A stretch of DNA of 64,000 nt. Source: Locusta migratoria. Its lineage: Eukaryota > Arthropoda > Insecta > Orthoptera > Acrididae. The stretch lies in NCBI GenBank assembly GCA_026315105.1, contig CM048745.1, positions 152,231,323 through 152,295,322 on the forward strand. Reading direction: 5' to 3'. The notes under the pieces are model-generated. The model was not told where the DNA came from. It searched no databases and was given only the letters and a program-made list of their open reading frames with translations. This document shows positions 47,153-58,879 of the stretch, one piece after another. Each line of letters opens with the position of its first letter. Position 1 is the first letter of the stretch. The translations under genes were made by a program, and so were the position numbers.

Positions 47153-47315
47153 CTTCTTCTAATATATAAAGCAGAGTGTCCGTATGTTTGTACATGTTGC
47201 ATACAAATCTACAGTTTTGTTTCAATCTGTATGAAATTTGGTACACGTCAGCTTCAGTCCATGAGGACGGTCGCCGTAAGTGTAAGAATCACATACGATA
47301 CATAGTTCACAAGAT

Positions 47316-50300
47316 GTTGTTGTTGTGGTCTTCAGTCCGAAGACTGGTTTGATGCAGCTCTCCACAATACCCTATCCTGAGCAAGCCTCTTCATCTCCAC
47401 ATAAGAACGGCAACCTACATCTGTCTGAATCTGCTTACTGTATCCGTCTCTTGGTCTTCCTCTGCGATTTTTACCCCACACACTTCCCTCTAATGCTAAA
47501 TTCACAATTCCTTGATGTCTAAGAATGTGTCCCACCAATCTATCCCTTCTTTTAGTCAAGGTATGCCAGAAATTTCTTTTCTCCCCAATTCTGTTCAGTA
47601 CCTCCTCATTAGTTACGCGATCCACCCACCTAATCTTCAGCATTCTTCTGTAGCACCATATTTCAAAAGCCTCAATCCTCTTTCTGTCCGCACTGTTTAT
47701 CGTCCATGTCTCACTCCCATACAAGGCAACACTCCATACAAATGCCCTCAGAAAGGACTTCCTTAGGCTTAAATCAATATTCGATGTTAACAAATATCTC
47801 TTTTTCAAGAACGCTTTTCTACCCATTGCCATTCTGCATTTTATATCCTCTCTACTGCGACCATCATTTGTTATTTTACTGCCCAAGTAACAAAACTCGT
47901 CTACCTCTTTTATTGCTTCGTTTCCCAATCTTATTCCTTCGGCATCACCTGATTTTCTTACACTGCACTCCATTACCGTAGTTTTGCTCTTGTTAATGTT
48001 CATCTTATATGCACCTTTCAGCACACTGTCCATTCCGTTCAATTGCTTTTCAGGTCCTTTGCTGTATCTGACATAATTACTATGTCGTCGGCAAAACGCA
48101 ATGTTTTTAATTCTTCCCCCTGAACTTTAATTCCTTCTCCAAATTTCTCCTTGCTTTCCTTTATAGCTTGTTCAATGTACAAACTGAATAACATTGGAGA
48201 AAGGCTACAACCCTGTCTCACTCCCTTCCCAACCACTGCATCCCTTTCATGCCCTTCAACTCTGACAACCGCTGTCTGGTTTTTGTACAAGTTGTAAATA
48301 ACCTTTCGCTCCCTATATTTTACTCCTGCTTGCTTCAGAACTTGAAAGAGTTTATTCCAATCAACATTGTCAAAAGCCTTCTCCAAATCTACAGAAGCTA
48401 GAACTGTAGGTTTGCCTTTTCTTAATCTATCTTCTAGGATAAGACGTAAAGTGAGTATTGCCTCCCGTGTTCCTACATTTCTCCTGAACCCAAACTGATC
48501 TTCCCCGAGGTCGGCTTCTACCAGCTTTTCCATCCTTCTGTAAATAATTGGTGTTAATATTTTGCAACCATGACTTATTAAACTGATGGTTCTGTAGTTT
48601 TCGCACCTGTCTGCACCTGCTTTCTTTGGAATGGGGATTATTTTATTTTTCTTAAAGTCTGAGGGTATTTTCCCTGTATCATAGATCTTATGCACCAGGT
48701 GAAATAGTTTTGACATGATAGCTCTGAGGGAATATCATCTACTCCAGGGGCCTTGCTTCGACTTAGGTCTTTCAGGGCTCTGTCAAATTCTTCTCTCAGT
48801 ACAGTATCTCCTATTTCATCTTTATCTACATCTTCTTACCTTCCTACAATATTGTCTCGAAGTTCATTTCCTTTGTAGAGCCCCTGAATGTACTCTTTCC
48901 ACCTTTCAGTTTTCCCTTCTTTCTTTGCTGAGAACTGGTTTTCCATCCGCGTCCTTGATATTCATAGAGCGGTTTTTCTTATCTCCAAATGTTTCTTTTA
49001 TTTTCCTGTAGGCTGTATCTATTTTTCCCCTATTTATACATTCTTCTACATCCTTGCATTTGCCTTCTAGCCACTCCTGCTTAGCCATTTTGCACTTCCT
49101 GTCAATCTCATTTTTTAGTCGTCTGTACTCCATTTTGCCTGTTCCATTTACTGCATTTTTATATTTTCTCCTTTCATCGCTTAAATTTAGTATCTCCTGT
49201 GATATCCAAGGATTTTTGTAGGTCTTGTCTTCCTACCATTTTTTTCCTCTGCTACGTTCATATTTCATCTCTCAATTTTACCCATTCCTCCTCTACTGTT
49301 TTATTTTCCCTTGTTTCTGTCAATTGTTGCCTAAAGATCCCTCTGAAATTCTTAAGAACCTCAGGTTCCTTCAATTTATCCAGGTCCCATCTCCTTATTT
49401 TCCTACCTTTTTGTAGTTTCTTCAGTTTCAGCCTACAGTTCATAACCAACAAGTTATGGTCAGAGTCTATATCTGCCCCTGGGAATGTCTTACACTGTAA
49501 AACCTGGTTCCGAAATCTATGTCTTACCATTATAAAATCTATCTGGTATCTCCCGGTGTCTCCTGGTCTCTTCCACTTATACAACCTTCTTTTGTGATTC
49601 TTAAACCAGGTGTTTGTTATAACTAAATTATGTTCCGTGCAAAATTCTACCAGGCGGCTTCCTCTTTCATTCCTTTTGCCCAGACCATATTCACCTACTA
49701 TCTTCCCTTCCCTTCCTTGTCCTACTACCGAATTCCAGTCTCCCATAACAATTAAGTTTTCCTCTCCCTTAATTGTCTTAATAATATCCTTTAGCTCCTC
49801 ATATATTTCTTCGATTTCTTCATCATCGGCAGAGCTAGTTGGCATATAAATCTGTACTACTGTTGTCGGTGTTGGCTTCGTAACTATCTTGACAATGATA
49901 ATGCGATCGCTGTGCTGGTCATAGTAGTTTATCCTCATTCCTATTTTCTTATTCATTATCAATCCTACTCTTGTGATACCCCCAATTGATTTTGTATTTA
50001 TAATCCTGTTTTCACCTGACCAGAAATCCTGTTCATCCTGCCACCGAACTTCACTAATCCCCACTATATCTAACTTCAACCTATCCATTTCCCTTTTTAA
50101 ATTTTCTAATTTTCCTACTCTATTAAGGGATCTAACATTCCACGCTCCGATCCGTAGAATGCCAGTATTGTCTTTCCTGATGATCACATCCTCCTGAGTA
50201 GTCCCAGCCCGGAGATCCGAATGGGGGACTATTTTACCTCCGGAATATTTTACCCGAGAGGATGCCATCATCATATGTTCATACAGTAGAGCTGCATGTC

Positions 50301-50584
50301 CTCGGGAAAGGTAACGGCTGTAGTTTCCCCTTGCTTTCAGCCGTTCGCAGTAGCTGTGTGACAAAGCCACATTAGCTGATGTTACAAGGCCAGCTCAGTC
50401 AATCGTTCAGACTGTTGCCCCTGTAACTACTGAAAAGGCTGCTGCCCTTTTTCAAGAACCAAACATTTGTCTGGCCTCTTCACAGATACCCCTCCGCTGT
50501 GGTTGCAGCTACGGTACGGCTATCTGTATCGTTGAGGCACGCAAGCCACCCCACCTCGGCAATGTCTGTGGTTCATGGGGGTGG
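47316..50584 (-). mobile_element. RTE-clade LINE, nearly full length, with 11-bp duplication
   Basis: Flanked by gttcacaagat at 47305-47315 and 50585-50595. The plus-strand left edge ttgttgttgtggtcttcag is the CAA-tailed 3' end; the right edge is the 5' end. The 3.27-kb copy retains the endonuclease, linker, RT and C-terminal domain with only a few lesions. It is the youngest and most complete LINE in the window and serves as the reference for copies 1-4. Confidence 0.95.
47332..50370 (-). pseudogene. RTE endonuclease-reverse transcriptase, few frameshifts
   Basis: The endonuclease (49258-50370) has RIGAWNVRSLNRVGKL, ISEVRWQDEQDFW, VMGDWNSVVG and DSDHNLLV, the N, E, D-x-N and S-D-H motifs of APE-type nucleases. 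The linker has MEYRRLKNEIDRKC (about 49130) and SRSKAPGVDDIPSEL. The RT (48039-48716) has NYRTISLISHGCKI, QFGFRRNVGTREAI, SVDLEKAFDNVDWN, GVRQGCSLSPMLF and RFADDIVIMS, so the catalytic pair is intact. The C-terminal domain (47332-48042) has YGSETWTINSADRK and GKNRRGRPRD. Frames break near 49250, 48900-48720 and 48040 (one base missing). Such endonucleases are often mis-annotated as craniofacial development protein 2-like. Confidence 0.93.
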
Positions 50585-51320
50585 GTTCACAAGATATGAC
50601 ATCATAAAAAATGAGACGCGCGAAAAACTGCTGTATTTAGCGACAATGCTCCTCATTTTCTCTTAAACCATTGGACCGATTTCAACCAAATTTGGTACGC
50701 ACATTCCTTACCGTGAGGTAACAATTCCTGCAGGGTTAAGGATCACATAAGACACATAGTTCAGAAAACAGGACGTTATAAACAATAGGAATCGCAAGAA
50801 ACTGCCACATAATGCGGCGAGACTTTAAAAATACGCTATATCAGAGTGAGAGTAGTTATCGACTTGCAACAAACTTGAAACATAATTTCAAATCGTAATT
50901 AAATTTTTTCTCGCTGAGAACCATAGCAAGATGATGAAAGGAAAAAATTTTCTCGCTTACTACTTTTCCTCTGTTTATGGAGTAAACCTACGACATTCGG
51001 TATGACGTTACTATTTATAATTTGTACATTACAAATTGTATCCGTAGAAAATTTTACAGAAAGTATACACACATATAGTTGATTGTACCTTCTAAATTGT
51101 ATCACATTTAGACACGTAGTTCATGAGATATGGGCACATAAACAGTAATGTAATGGAAAATCACCCCATCACGCACAATGTTTTAATCTTATACTTCTTT
51201 ACTATTAACTGTATTCCCAAGAGATTTTACAGACATACAGTCCTTATACAAATGAATATATACCTTAAAATGGCAGCAATAAATAAATAAATACCCTGGC
51301 AACGCCGGGTTTTCAGCTAG

Positions 51321-51784
51321 TGTTTTATAAAAACATACTGAAAGGTATTTCTTTACAAAAATGACATTACACAACTTAATTACATTACGCCAACTATTTT
51401 TTATAATAATAAGTAATTACCATTCCGAAATTCGCAAGGTATTTGACGCATTTTCTGTTGAGACATGACGCCAGTAGTTCGTTTTCTGTGCATTTTTTAC
51501 GTCACTGCGAGCATAGCTCCTCGCTCGTCGTCAACGCTTAGTGCACGGTGCCAGACCGCAAAGTGTTAATAGAACAAAGTTTTAATAGAACAATAAAGTT
51601 CGTCGAATAGTTCTGCAACATTAACGTAGATGAACTATGAACTACAGTTTTCTTACTGTCCTGCAAACTTTGCACGAAGTCTTCCTTTGGGATGGTGTCC
51701 AAAAGCCTCGTCAAGTTTCGTTGGATGTCAGGGATATCGTCAAATCTCTTTCCTTTCAAAGTCAGTTTGTGTCGAGTGAATAGA
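51321..51784. other. Non-coding spacer
   Basis: AT-rich. An 83-codon minus-strand frame (51538-51789) contains LLDTIPKEDFVQSLQD but has no recognisable motif. Confidence 0.35.
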
Positions 51785-51974
51785 TTCAAATGTTCAAATG
51801 TCTGTATAGTCTATGGGACTTAACTACGGGGTCATTAGTCCCTAAACGTACAAACTACTTACGAACTAGGACGGCACAAATATCCATGCCCGAGGGGGGA
51901 TTCGAACCCCCGACCGTAGTGGCCGTGCAGACCGTGACTGGAGCGCCTTAGTCTCCTCGGCCACCGCGGCCGGC
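51785..51974 (-). repeat. SINE (family B)
   Basis: Flanked by gagtgaataga at 51774-51784 and 51975-51985. The head is on the minus strand. The duplication is exact, which suggests a fairly recent insertion. Confidence 0.93.
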
Positions 51975-52546
51975 GAGTGAATAGAACGAAGTCTGGAGAA
52001 CTGATATCCTGCGGGTACGGTGGATGTGCAATACACTGGGATACGTTTCGCCGCCTAAATTTTTAGAAACTAAATACTGGAGAAGCACTTAATTGCGACC
52101 GCTGCAAAAATATTCTAGCCCGTAGAAGGTTTGTAACTTCCTATAATAGTTTACGATGCCCAATAAAAGTACCGAGTATCCGGTAAAAGTACTGAATTTC
52201 TTTGTTTGTACGTAGATACAGACGTAGTCGGTCCTTTATATGTTTAAAATTTTAGGTAGACATTTTAATGAAGACATACTTTTTTATGCTTTACAACACT
52301 CTGTCATTTAATGTATAAATATGAATGTTTGTTTCTTGATTGTACTTTATGCGCTGCAGTACCGTTCATCTGACTGCGACGAATCTTTGTCAATATATTG
52401 CTTGCACGTTCACGAAGGTTATAGGCATAATTATATCACTGTTCAACACATTGTTCACGAGATATGACGTTACGAACACTGTGATGCGTGAAAAACTGCC
52501 GCATTATGAATGACACTTAAATTTATTACCTCTTTGCCACTAAATA

Positions 52547-53273
52547 CAGGGCTAATCAAAAAGGAGGAACACGTTTCAAAGATTTATATCTTCCGAACTG
52601 CAAAAGATAGAACCATAATTCCAATGTTCCTGAACACACAACAGTGTAAATAAAGTTTAAACATGAAACAGATTCCTTGAAGACTGCTGTGCCATATCTC
52701 TTAATAGTTTATGGGCCTTTCCTGTTCATGGAGAAAACTGAGACAGGACCTGCGAATCAAAAAATGGTTCAAAATTTGGTATTTCCTCAATATGAAGAGG
52801 CTTCAGATGGCTTCATCTTCATGCAAAATGGTTCTCTGTCTCATATCTGTACCAACACCGAACGTCACCTGCATGACACCATTCCAGGGTGTTGGATTGG
52901 ACGAGGAGCAGCAGAAGATTAACTGCATCAACCATGGCCTCCCAATTTACTAGACCTCACACCTTGTGACTTTTATCTGCGGGGTTAAGTGAAAGACAGT
53001 GTTTCTAATCCAACTGTTGCCTGACACCTTTGAAAGTCTGCTACATCACATTGTTGAGGCTGTGAATTTGATAACGAGAAACCAGCTGTTTCATGTGTAG
53101 CAAGAAATGAGCCACTGTTTCAATGTTAGCCTTGTAACACGTGGTGCTCATACTGAATGTATAAAAATTTGACCTTTTCTCTTTCCAGTAACGTTGGAAT
53201 TGTGTGTCTGCCGTTCATAGTTTGAAAGCAATAATTTTTTTAAAAATATGTTTCTTCATTTCGAATAGTCCTG
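52547..53273 (+). mobile_element. Tc1/mariner-like element, 727 bp, dead
   Basis: The ends cagggctaatc and gaatagtcctg are imperfect inverted repeats with TA on both sides (52545-52546 and 53274-53275). The interior encodes a transposase remnant. Confidence 0.7.
52790..53010 (+). pseudogene. Tc1/mariner-like transposase fragment
   Basis: The readable segment contains FMQNGSLSHICTN, TIPGCWIGRGAAED and, in a shifted frame, PPNLLDLTPCDFYL. These match the order F-x-Q-D-G-x-x-x-H, W-I-G-R-G and P-P-x-S-P-D-L-T-P-x-D-F of mariner-like DDE/D transposases. The catalytic Asp of the first motif is Asn, and a stop follows FYLRG. The N-terminal DNA-binding region is not recognisable. Confidence 0.65.
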
Positions 53274-53695
53274 TATTCGCAACATATTTTGCAGACAGTA
53301 TCCATTTATGCCAATAAATGTACCTACAAAATTATTTCATAGTTCAGGAGATATGACATCGAAAACACTGAAGGGCATGGGCAAATGCCGCATCATGTTT
53401 GTTCGTATTTTTGCGATATCGCACCGTTCATCTGATAGCGATCAAACTTTGCACTGTTGATCTTCAAAACAAAAGGAAAGTCACTACGTAAAATTTAGTA
53501 CGGTATATGGTAGAGGATACTTTACCCACAAACTACAACAAAACATATGGTTTTGCATACTTAACCTTCAAAACAGCAAAGAGGAGCATCACCGTCAGCC
53601 CAAGATTTCATACGGTGCATGCGGCGGATACCTTGAGACCACTTCACTGATCACAATGAAAATTAACAGATTGACAATGGCGTATAAAACCGAAC

Positions 53696-53756
53696 CGGGG
53701 GGGGGGGGGGGGGGGGGCGGGCGACGGCAGGAGAGGCAGTCGCCCCCCCCCCCCAC
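53696..53756. repeat. Poly-G tract (21 bp) followed by poly-C tract
   Basis: An uninterrupted G run at about 53697-53717 is followed after about 25 bases by a C run at about 53743-53755. They could pair as a hairpin or form G-quadruplex. Length may be unreliable in the assembly. Confidence 0.9.
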
Positions 53757-53894
53757 TTGAAATTTTTGGAAGAGCAGGACACGGTTTCTGCCCGTCCAGT
53801 ATTTTTGATGGCAGCCAGTTTTGAAGCATTTGGAGCAGCTACTACATTCTGTCCTCCCCTTTCGTCCTATTTTTCAGTCCATGACTGCTAATAG

Positions 53895-54660
53895 CGGACA
53901 ACATCTGTACTGCAGAACGATCTGAATAAGTTATCAGTATGGTATAAAAATTGGCAATTGACTCTAAGTAATGTGAAGTTGTCCACATGAGTACGAAAAG
54001 AAATCCGTCAAACTTTGTTTACTAGATAAATCAATCAAAAGTGAAGGCCGTAAACTCCACAAAATACCTAGGAATTACTATTATTTCAGACTTACACTGG
54101 AAAGAACACGTAGATAATGTCGTGGGAAAGGCGAACCAGAGACTGCGTTTTATTGGCAGAACCCTTAAAAGATGGAACAGAGCTACTAAAGAAACTGCAT
54201 ACACTACGCTTGTCCGTCCATTTTTGGAGTATTGCAGCCCAATGTGGGATTCTTATCAGGTGGGTTTGACGGAGGACATCGAAAGAGTCCAAAGAATGGC
54301 AGCTCGTTTCGTATTCTCACGATATAGAGAAGGCAGCGTTACGGAAATGATACAGGATCTGGTTTGGGAATCATTACAACAACGGCACTTATCGCTGCGG
54401 CGTGAGCTACTCACGAAATTCCAATCGCTATCATTCTCCTCCGAAAGCGAAAATATAATGTTGACTCCCACTTACATGGGTAGAAATGATCATCAGAATA
54501 AACTATGAAAAATCAGAGCTCGAACGGAGAGATTGAGGTGTTCTTTCTTCCTGTGCGCTATTCGAGAATGGAATGGGAGATAAATAGTATAACGGTGGTT
54601 CTATGAACCCTCTGCCAGGCACTTAATGTGATTTGCAGAGTATCCTATGTAGATGTAGGT
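53895..54660 (+). pseudogene. CR1-type LINE 3' end, second subfamily
   Basis: The upstream part encodes LQNDLNKLSVWYKNWQL-like sequence with frame breaks. The open part (54041-54508) reads STKYLGITIISDLHWKEH, NQRLRFIGRTLKRW, FLEYCSPMWDSYQ and VQRMAARFVFSRY, ending TPTYMGRNDHQNKL. The layout is the same as the CR1-type copy at 42918-43445 but only moderately similar, so it is another subfamily. It ends in tatgtagatgtagg (54646-54659). No catalytic RT domain is retained. Confidence 0.82.
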
Positions 54661-55844
54661 ACTGATGGGGAGTTCAAGGTCGGTATTACATAGAACACCT
54701 CGGCTAAATGAAAGTTCCCTGATCTCGCCCCCCCCCCCCCCCTCAAGACCAAAGTCCTGGTATCGCCAGGACGAAGTCAGTAAATAGGTTTTCTTGCCCC
54801 TTTCCAGAGATATAGTTGGTACGCCACTGCAGATTGGTATAATTTTTCACAGATGGAGGAGACAATGGACTGAGGGGGTGGAGGAGGAGTTCGACCTTCG
54901 ACCATAGATACTAACAGACGGGACAAACAGCAGAGCAACTATACACATGGCGTGGTTCAAACATAGGACCATGTGACTGTTAGCAAACATTAGCCGGATA
55001 TAATAAACAAGTCCACTGTTTTCAAGAAATGTCATCGTTTTAAACTAATAATACTTTCACTTGAAATTAAATGTTGCTTGCCTTGACAAAAAGCTCTGTA
55101 TTATCCTAGGCAAAGCTGTACCACAGCTGTACACTACCACGTGACTGTTAGCAAAGCAAAGGTTTAGTTGCAAAGGTGTTGGTGCCATGAAAACGATACC
55201 ATGCCCAGTCTACCAATATCTAAGGTAACTGCCAGAGAAAGGGGATGGTGGAGATGGACAATGAGAAGGAAAAGAAAGAGATGGACAGTGAGAGAAGGAA
55301 AGAGAAGGTGAACTGAGAAAGCGGAACGAGAGATGGGCTAAAGATTGAAATAATCCTTTATTTACCAGCTTTGCTTACAGGCAACATCATCTTTCTGTAG
55401 GTCTGCTAAATATAAGATTGTATGTAACCACTCTTTTCCACTGTTTTACGATAAGTCTCATGTCAGTAGTAACTCTAGTTGACAGTAGATGGCGCGAACT
55501 CACAAGCAGAAAGCGGGAAACAATTGTTGAAAGTTACAATTTGCTTCAGTCCATATTGCCCTGAATTGACGATAGAGACCGTTTAAAATACGTGAGTTTT
55601 ACACTATCGTTTGCAGTGAAATACTTTTCACATGATGTGACAATCCTTCCTGCTAAATTACATCATAATTATTTCTTGCACAATAATTTTCAGATAAGAT
55701 AAATGGCAAAAAAATGTTATGTTATTTTTTTTTTTTAGCAACGGTGGAGTTGAGTGTAAGTTCCATAATTTAGATCTCGCTTTACAAATCTATTGATGTA
55801 GATGCTTTAAAATTTTCTTTATCACCAGCGGCCGGCATATGCGG
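54661..55844. other. Non-coding spacer
   Basis: Includes a poly-C run near 54729-54742, a purine-rich GAGA-type patch at 55230-55330, and a poly-T at 55726-55737. No gene recognised. Confidence 0.45.
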
Positions 55845-56840
55845 GCTGATATTAGGAGACTGCAGCAACAACTGGACGCTACGATGACTTGGTGTAAAAC
55901 AAACAAGGTCCGCCTTAATGCAGCGAAAACAACGGTCATCTATTTTAGTAAGAAACGCCCCCAACTACCCACCACCTTACGGCTTAACGGACTCGACCTG
56001 CCATGGGCCGCAAACAGTGACATACCTAGGGGTCACCTTAGATCGACAGTTCTTCCTCCATCGACACGTTGAGGCACTCCGCAATAAGGCATACGGCATG
56101 GCAAATAATTATTCCCTTTTTTCACAGCACCGACCTCAACACAGCTACTAAACTTCGATTCTACGAGGCGACGGTGCTCTCCAAGATGCTGTACGGCAGC
56201 TCGGTCTGGGGGGCTCACCAGTGCCACTCAAATTAAACGGCTCCAAGTAGTCCTGCGAAGGATCCTGGGTGCCAGCAGGTACGCTCGTATCATAGACCTC
56301 CACGAGTCGCTACAAATGGACATGCTACTAGACACAGTTAAGAAGCGCCCAACTAAATTGCACCAAAAGATTGAAACCTTACGCCATACGGTCTATTACT
56401 TCCAAACTCTTGGCACAACAGTGCCGTTACCTTGGCACGGCTTTAAGGTGTCTCGATCGTTAGTTACGTGAGTCTACGGTCGGGGGTTCGAATCCCCCCT
56501 CGGGCATGGATATTTGTGCCGTCCTAGTTCGTAAGTAGTTTATAAGTAGTTTGTAAGTTTAGGGACTGATGACCCCGTCGTTAAGTCCCATAGACTATAC
56601 AAACATTTGAATATTTGAAGTTACGTGAGTCCCTTCAGTAACTACATCAACAGCGGTATCTTACGGGCCCACATACCGGCCCTTAGAAGTTAACCACCAT
56701 CGTGTAATAAATAATAAAGTGACCTCAAGCCTCACCTATTCCCTTTCCACCTTGAAGTATGGATCGTCGCTGACGATGGCACTTCACACTACACGGTGCC
56801 ATTAAACCTAAAATAATAATAATAACAATAACAAAAATGC
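55845..56840 (+). pseudogene. Jockey-clade LINE 3' end, broken
   Basis: The frame reads LRQQLDATMTWCKTNKVRLN and AAKTTVIYFSKKRPQ, then after frameshifts TVTYLGVTLDRQFFLHRHVE, RNKAYGMANNYSLFS, KLRFYEATVLSKMLYGSSVWG and RLQVVLRRILGASRYARI. The TYLGV-x-LD segment and the VLR+ILGA-type segment after the RT palm are typical of Jockey-like LINEs. The 3' end is an AATAACAATAACA tail at 56812-56836. The RT catalytic region is lost by 5' truncation. A family-B SINE (56475-56618) interrupts it. Confidence 0.8.
56475..56618 (+). repeat. 5'-truncated SINE (family B)
   Basis: Flanked by agttacgtgagtc at 56462-56474 and 56619-56631. It starts at tacggtcgggggttcgaatc, so it lacks box A. A SINE truncated at its 5' side with an exact duplication shows incomplete reverse transcription. 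Confidence 0.92.
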
Positions 56841-57330
56841 TTTATCGGTGTAATATCATAATCTAGGTAGCAATCAAACATTACGTCATTATGTCGGACT
56901 TCTTGACTGACGCATCAAGTCCACTGAGAAAATTGTCTGCATCAAGTGTAAAGTTCATCTATCTCTAACTGTAAATATGAAGTGTTTTCCCATCTTTCAT
57001 GGAAAAGAATAATGTTTCACAGTGCTACATAACGAGAAGTATCAGCATACAGTGATATCTGACGACATACGTTAAAGTAGAACTGAGAAATCAGTCAAAT
57101 TTTTATTACTATGTAAAAATTTTTAATTGTTTAATTAATGAAAAATTAGACATTTCTAAACATTTTACAATAGAAATGGTGTGGCTACACTTCTAAGCTT
57201 GTAAATGTGACGAATAAACCAACATTTTGCTAAAATAAGGTTAAGTTTCCGAATTTTGTTTCTATGGCGACATTGCCTATAAGAACCACTGTTGATGAAA
57301 AGCAACTCTAAATTATCTTTTAATAGAACA

Positions 57331-58870
57331 CTAGCTTATATGCCCGTGCTTCGCAACGGTTGTTGAAGGAAGGCCTGTGATTATCATAGCTTTTTAGGGT
57401 TTCGGACCTCAGTCAGTAAAAACCTAATCCTTCTTGGACTAATAGATGTGTGACTGTGACTGTAGTGTAGCGCTCTATTATTCATTTGTTAGCCTATCTG
57501 CATTTTCATCTTTGTCTCTGATGATCGTCGGTAAAGTGTGATTGAGGAAATTGCGCCGAGAAGTTAAAAACTTATATATTTGATATTATGCGTCGTTATT
57601 CTCAATTTTGTTACACATTGCAACAGCAGCGCCGAAAGCGGCTGGCAAATTACATTTCTGAAAACGAAATTGGATAAGTGAGAATATTGATTTGTAACAG
57701 TTTTCACAAATATCTTCTTGAATAGGAATTTGGAATGAATTGTAAGACTGTGTGAATCATGAGACTCTATACAAAAGAGTTTCGTGTGAAAGTGATGGTC
57801 ATAATGAGATGTGACAACAACGGATGTATCTGATTCGGTAAAATTTTACTTTCTATCCTGGCGACCTCGTGTTTTTATGTTGGCAACATCAGTAACACGA
57901 TATAAAATCGTTGCAAAGATGGCCGAACCACATAGAGTGTAGATAAATAGTGCTGTTCCTGCTGTATGCTTGATTTTACGACGAAATATTTGCGTGTCAC
58001 GCGATTGGCTTATGACGATGTCGCATGATTCTCGTTATTCAACATCTGTTGCCAACATTATCACAGGAGGCCGCCGGGATATGAGTAGGATTACGTCGCA
58101 TAGTTTTTCTTGACCCAGCTATCAAACGATAACACCTTTCACAGCAGAGATTGTCGCGGCTATATGTATCAGAGATCACTGATTAGCACAGACCAGTGAG
58201 CTTACTGGCACAAGTATATCAATATCTATGGCCTAAGAGACATTCATTAATGTATGTCTGTGTTTCCACCACGCTTCCACGACAGTGATCGATGTTCCAC
58301 GAGTATTTTTATCTTTGAGTCTATCTCGATTTTTATCTTTGTTTTCTGTCTCTGTTCATAGTCGGTAATGCGTGATTGACGGAAACATGTGATCTATTTA
58401 AAAATTGCGTATCTGATATTCCTCGTCGTTATTAAAGTCTGAAAGGACTGTATTGTCGGACGATTGAAAGAATAAACAGATTTTGACTCGTACCGTAAAG
58501 TCACAGAGTATATAGCTTTTCCTAAGAGTATTTATTGCATATTTTGCAAATTTTTGCTCGTCACACTCACCCACTGCCACGCACCGCGACCAAACTCCCT
58601 TACTAACATCATTAGACCAAGGGCTATCTACCACCACAACCACGAGTCGGTGGCAGTATGTGGTCACGGAGAAAAGTCTGTCAGCACGTACACACACAAG
58701 CCTTTTATATATAGATATAGATAGATATAGATTATCAGAGAAATATTATATCTCAAATTAAGACGCCTACATAAGTGTAAAAACGCTGGCAAATATTTTT
58801 TCTCAAAACTTTGAAATTCTGTAAAAAAAGGGATAAATGAGTATCCGGGCGACACCGGGTTTTCTGCTAG
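57331..58870. mobile_element. Helitron cluster: minus 3' end at 57331 and plus 3' end at 58870
   Basis: At 57331 CTAG (minus) with the hairpin cgttgcgaagcacgggc is preceded by A. At 58870 the plus-strand hairpin ccgggcgacaccggg and ttttctgCTAG form a second 3' end. A 115-bp segment at about 57490-57605 recurs in the same direction, diverged, at 58317-58438 (atctttgt, gtcggtaa, gtgattga, cgtcgttatt). No Rep/helicase ORF. Confidence 0.6.
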
Positions 58871-58879
58871 CTGAACTAA

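Larger units (their letters stand above)
47153..51320 (+). mobile_element. Non-autonomous Helitron split by an RTE LINE
   Basis: The 5' end tcttctaatatataaagc follows A; the 3' end has a hairpin (ctggcaacgccggg) and ttttcagCTAG followed by T. Without the LINE (47316-50584) and one TSD it is about 0.9 kb. It matches 43615-44460 (inverted) and 58880-59928. It carries no Rep/helicase gene. Confidence 0.85.
52380..53640. mobile_element. Diverged Helitron relative, split by a Tc1/mariner-like element
   Basis: Segments such as gttcacgagatatgacgtt and gaaaaactgccgcattatg (52455-52508), and their relatives at about 53340-53400 and accgttcatctga, repeat motifs of the Helitron family at 58880-59928. 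Ends are not identified. Confidence 0.45.

Noticed and set aside
49258..50370. Host gene resembling craniofacial development protein 2
   Set aside because: The endonuclease is followed by an RTE reverse transcriptase, ends in a CAA tail and is flanked by a target-site duplication. It is a LINE.
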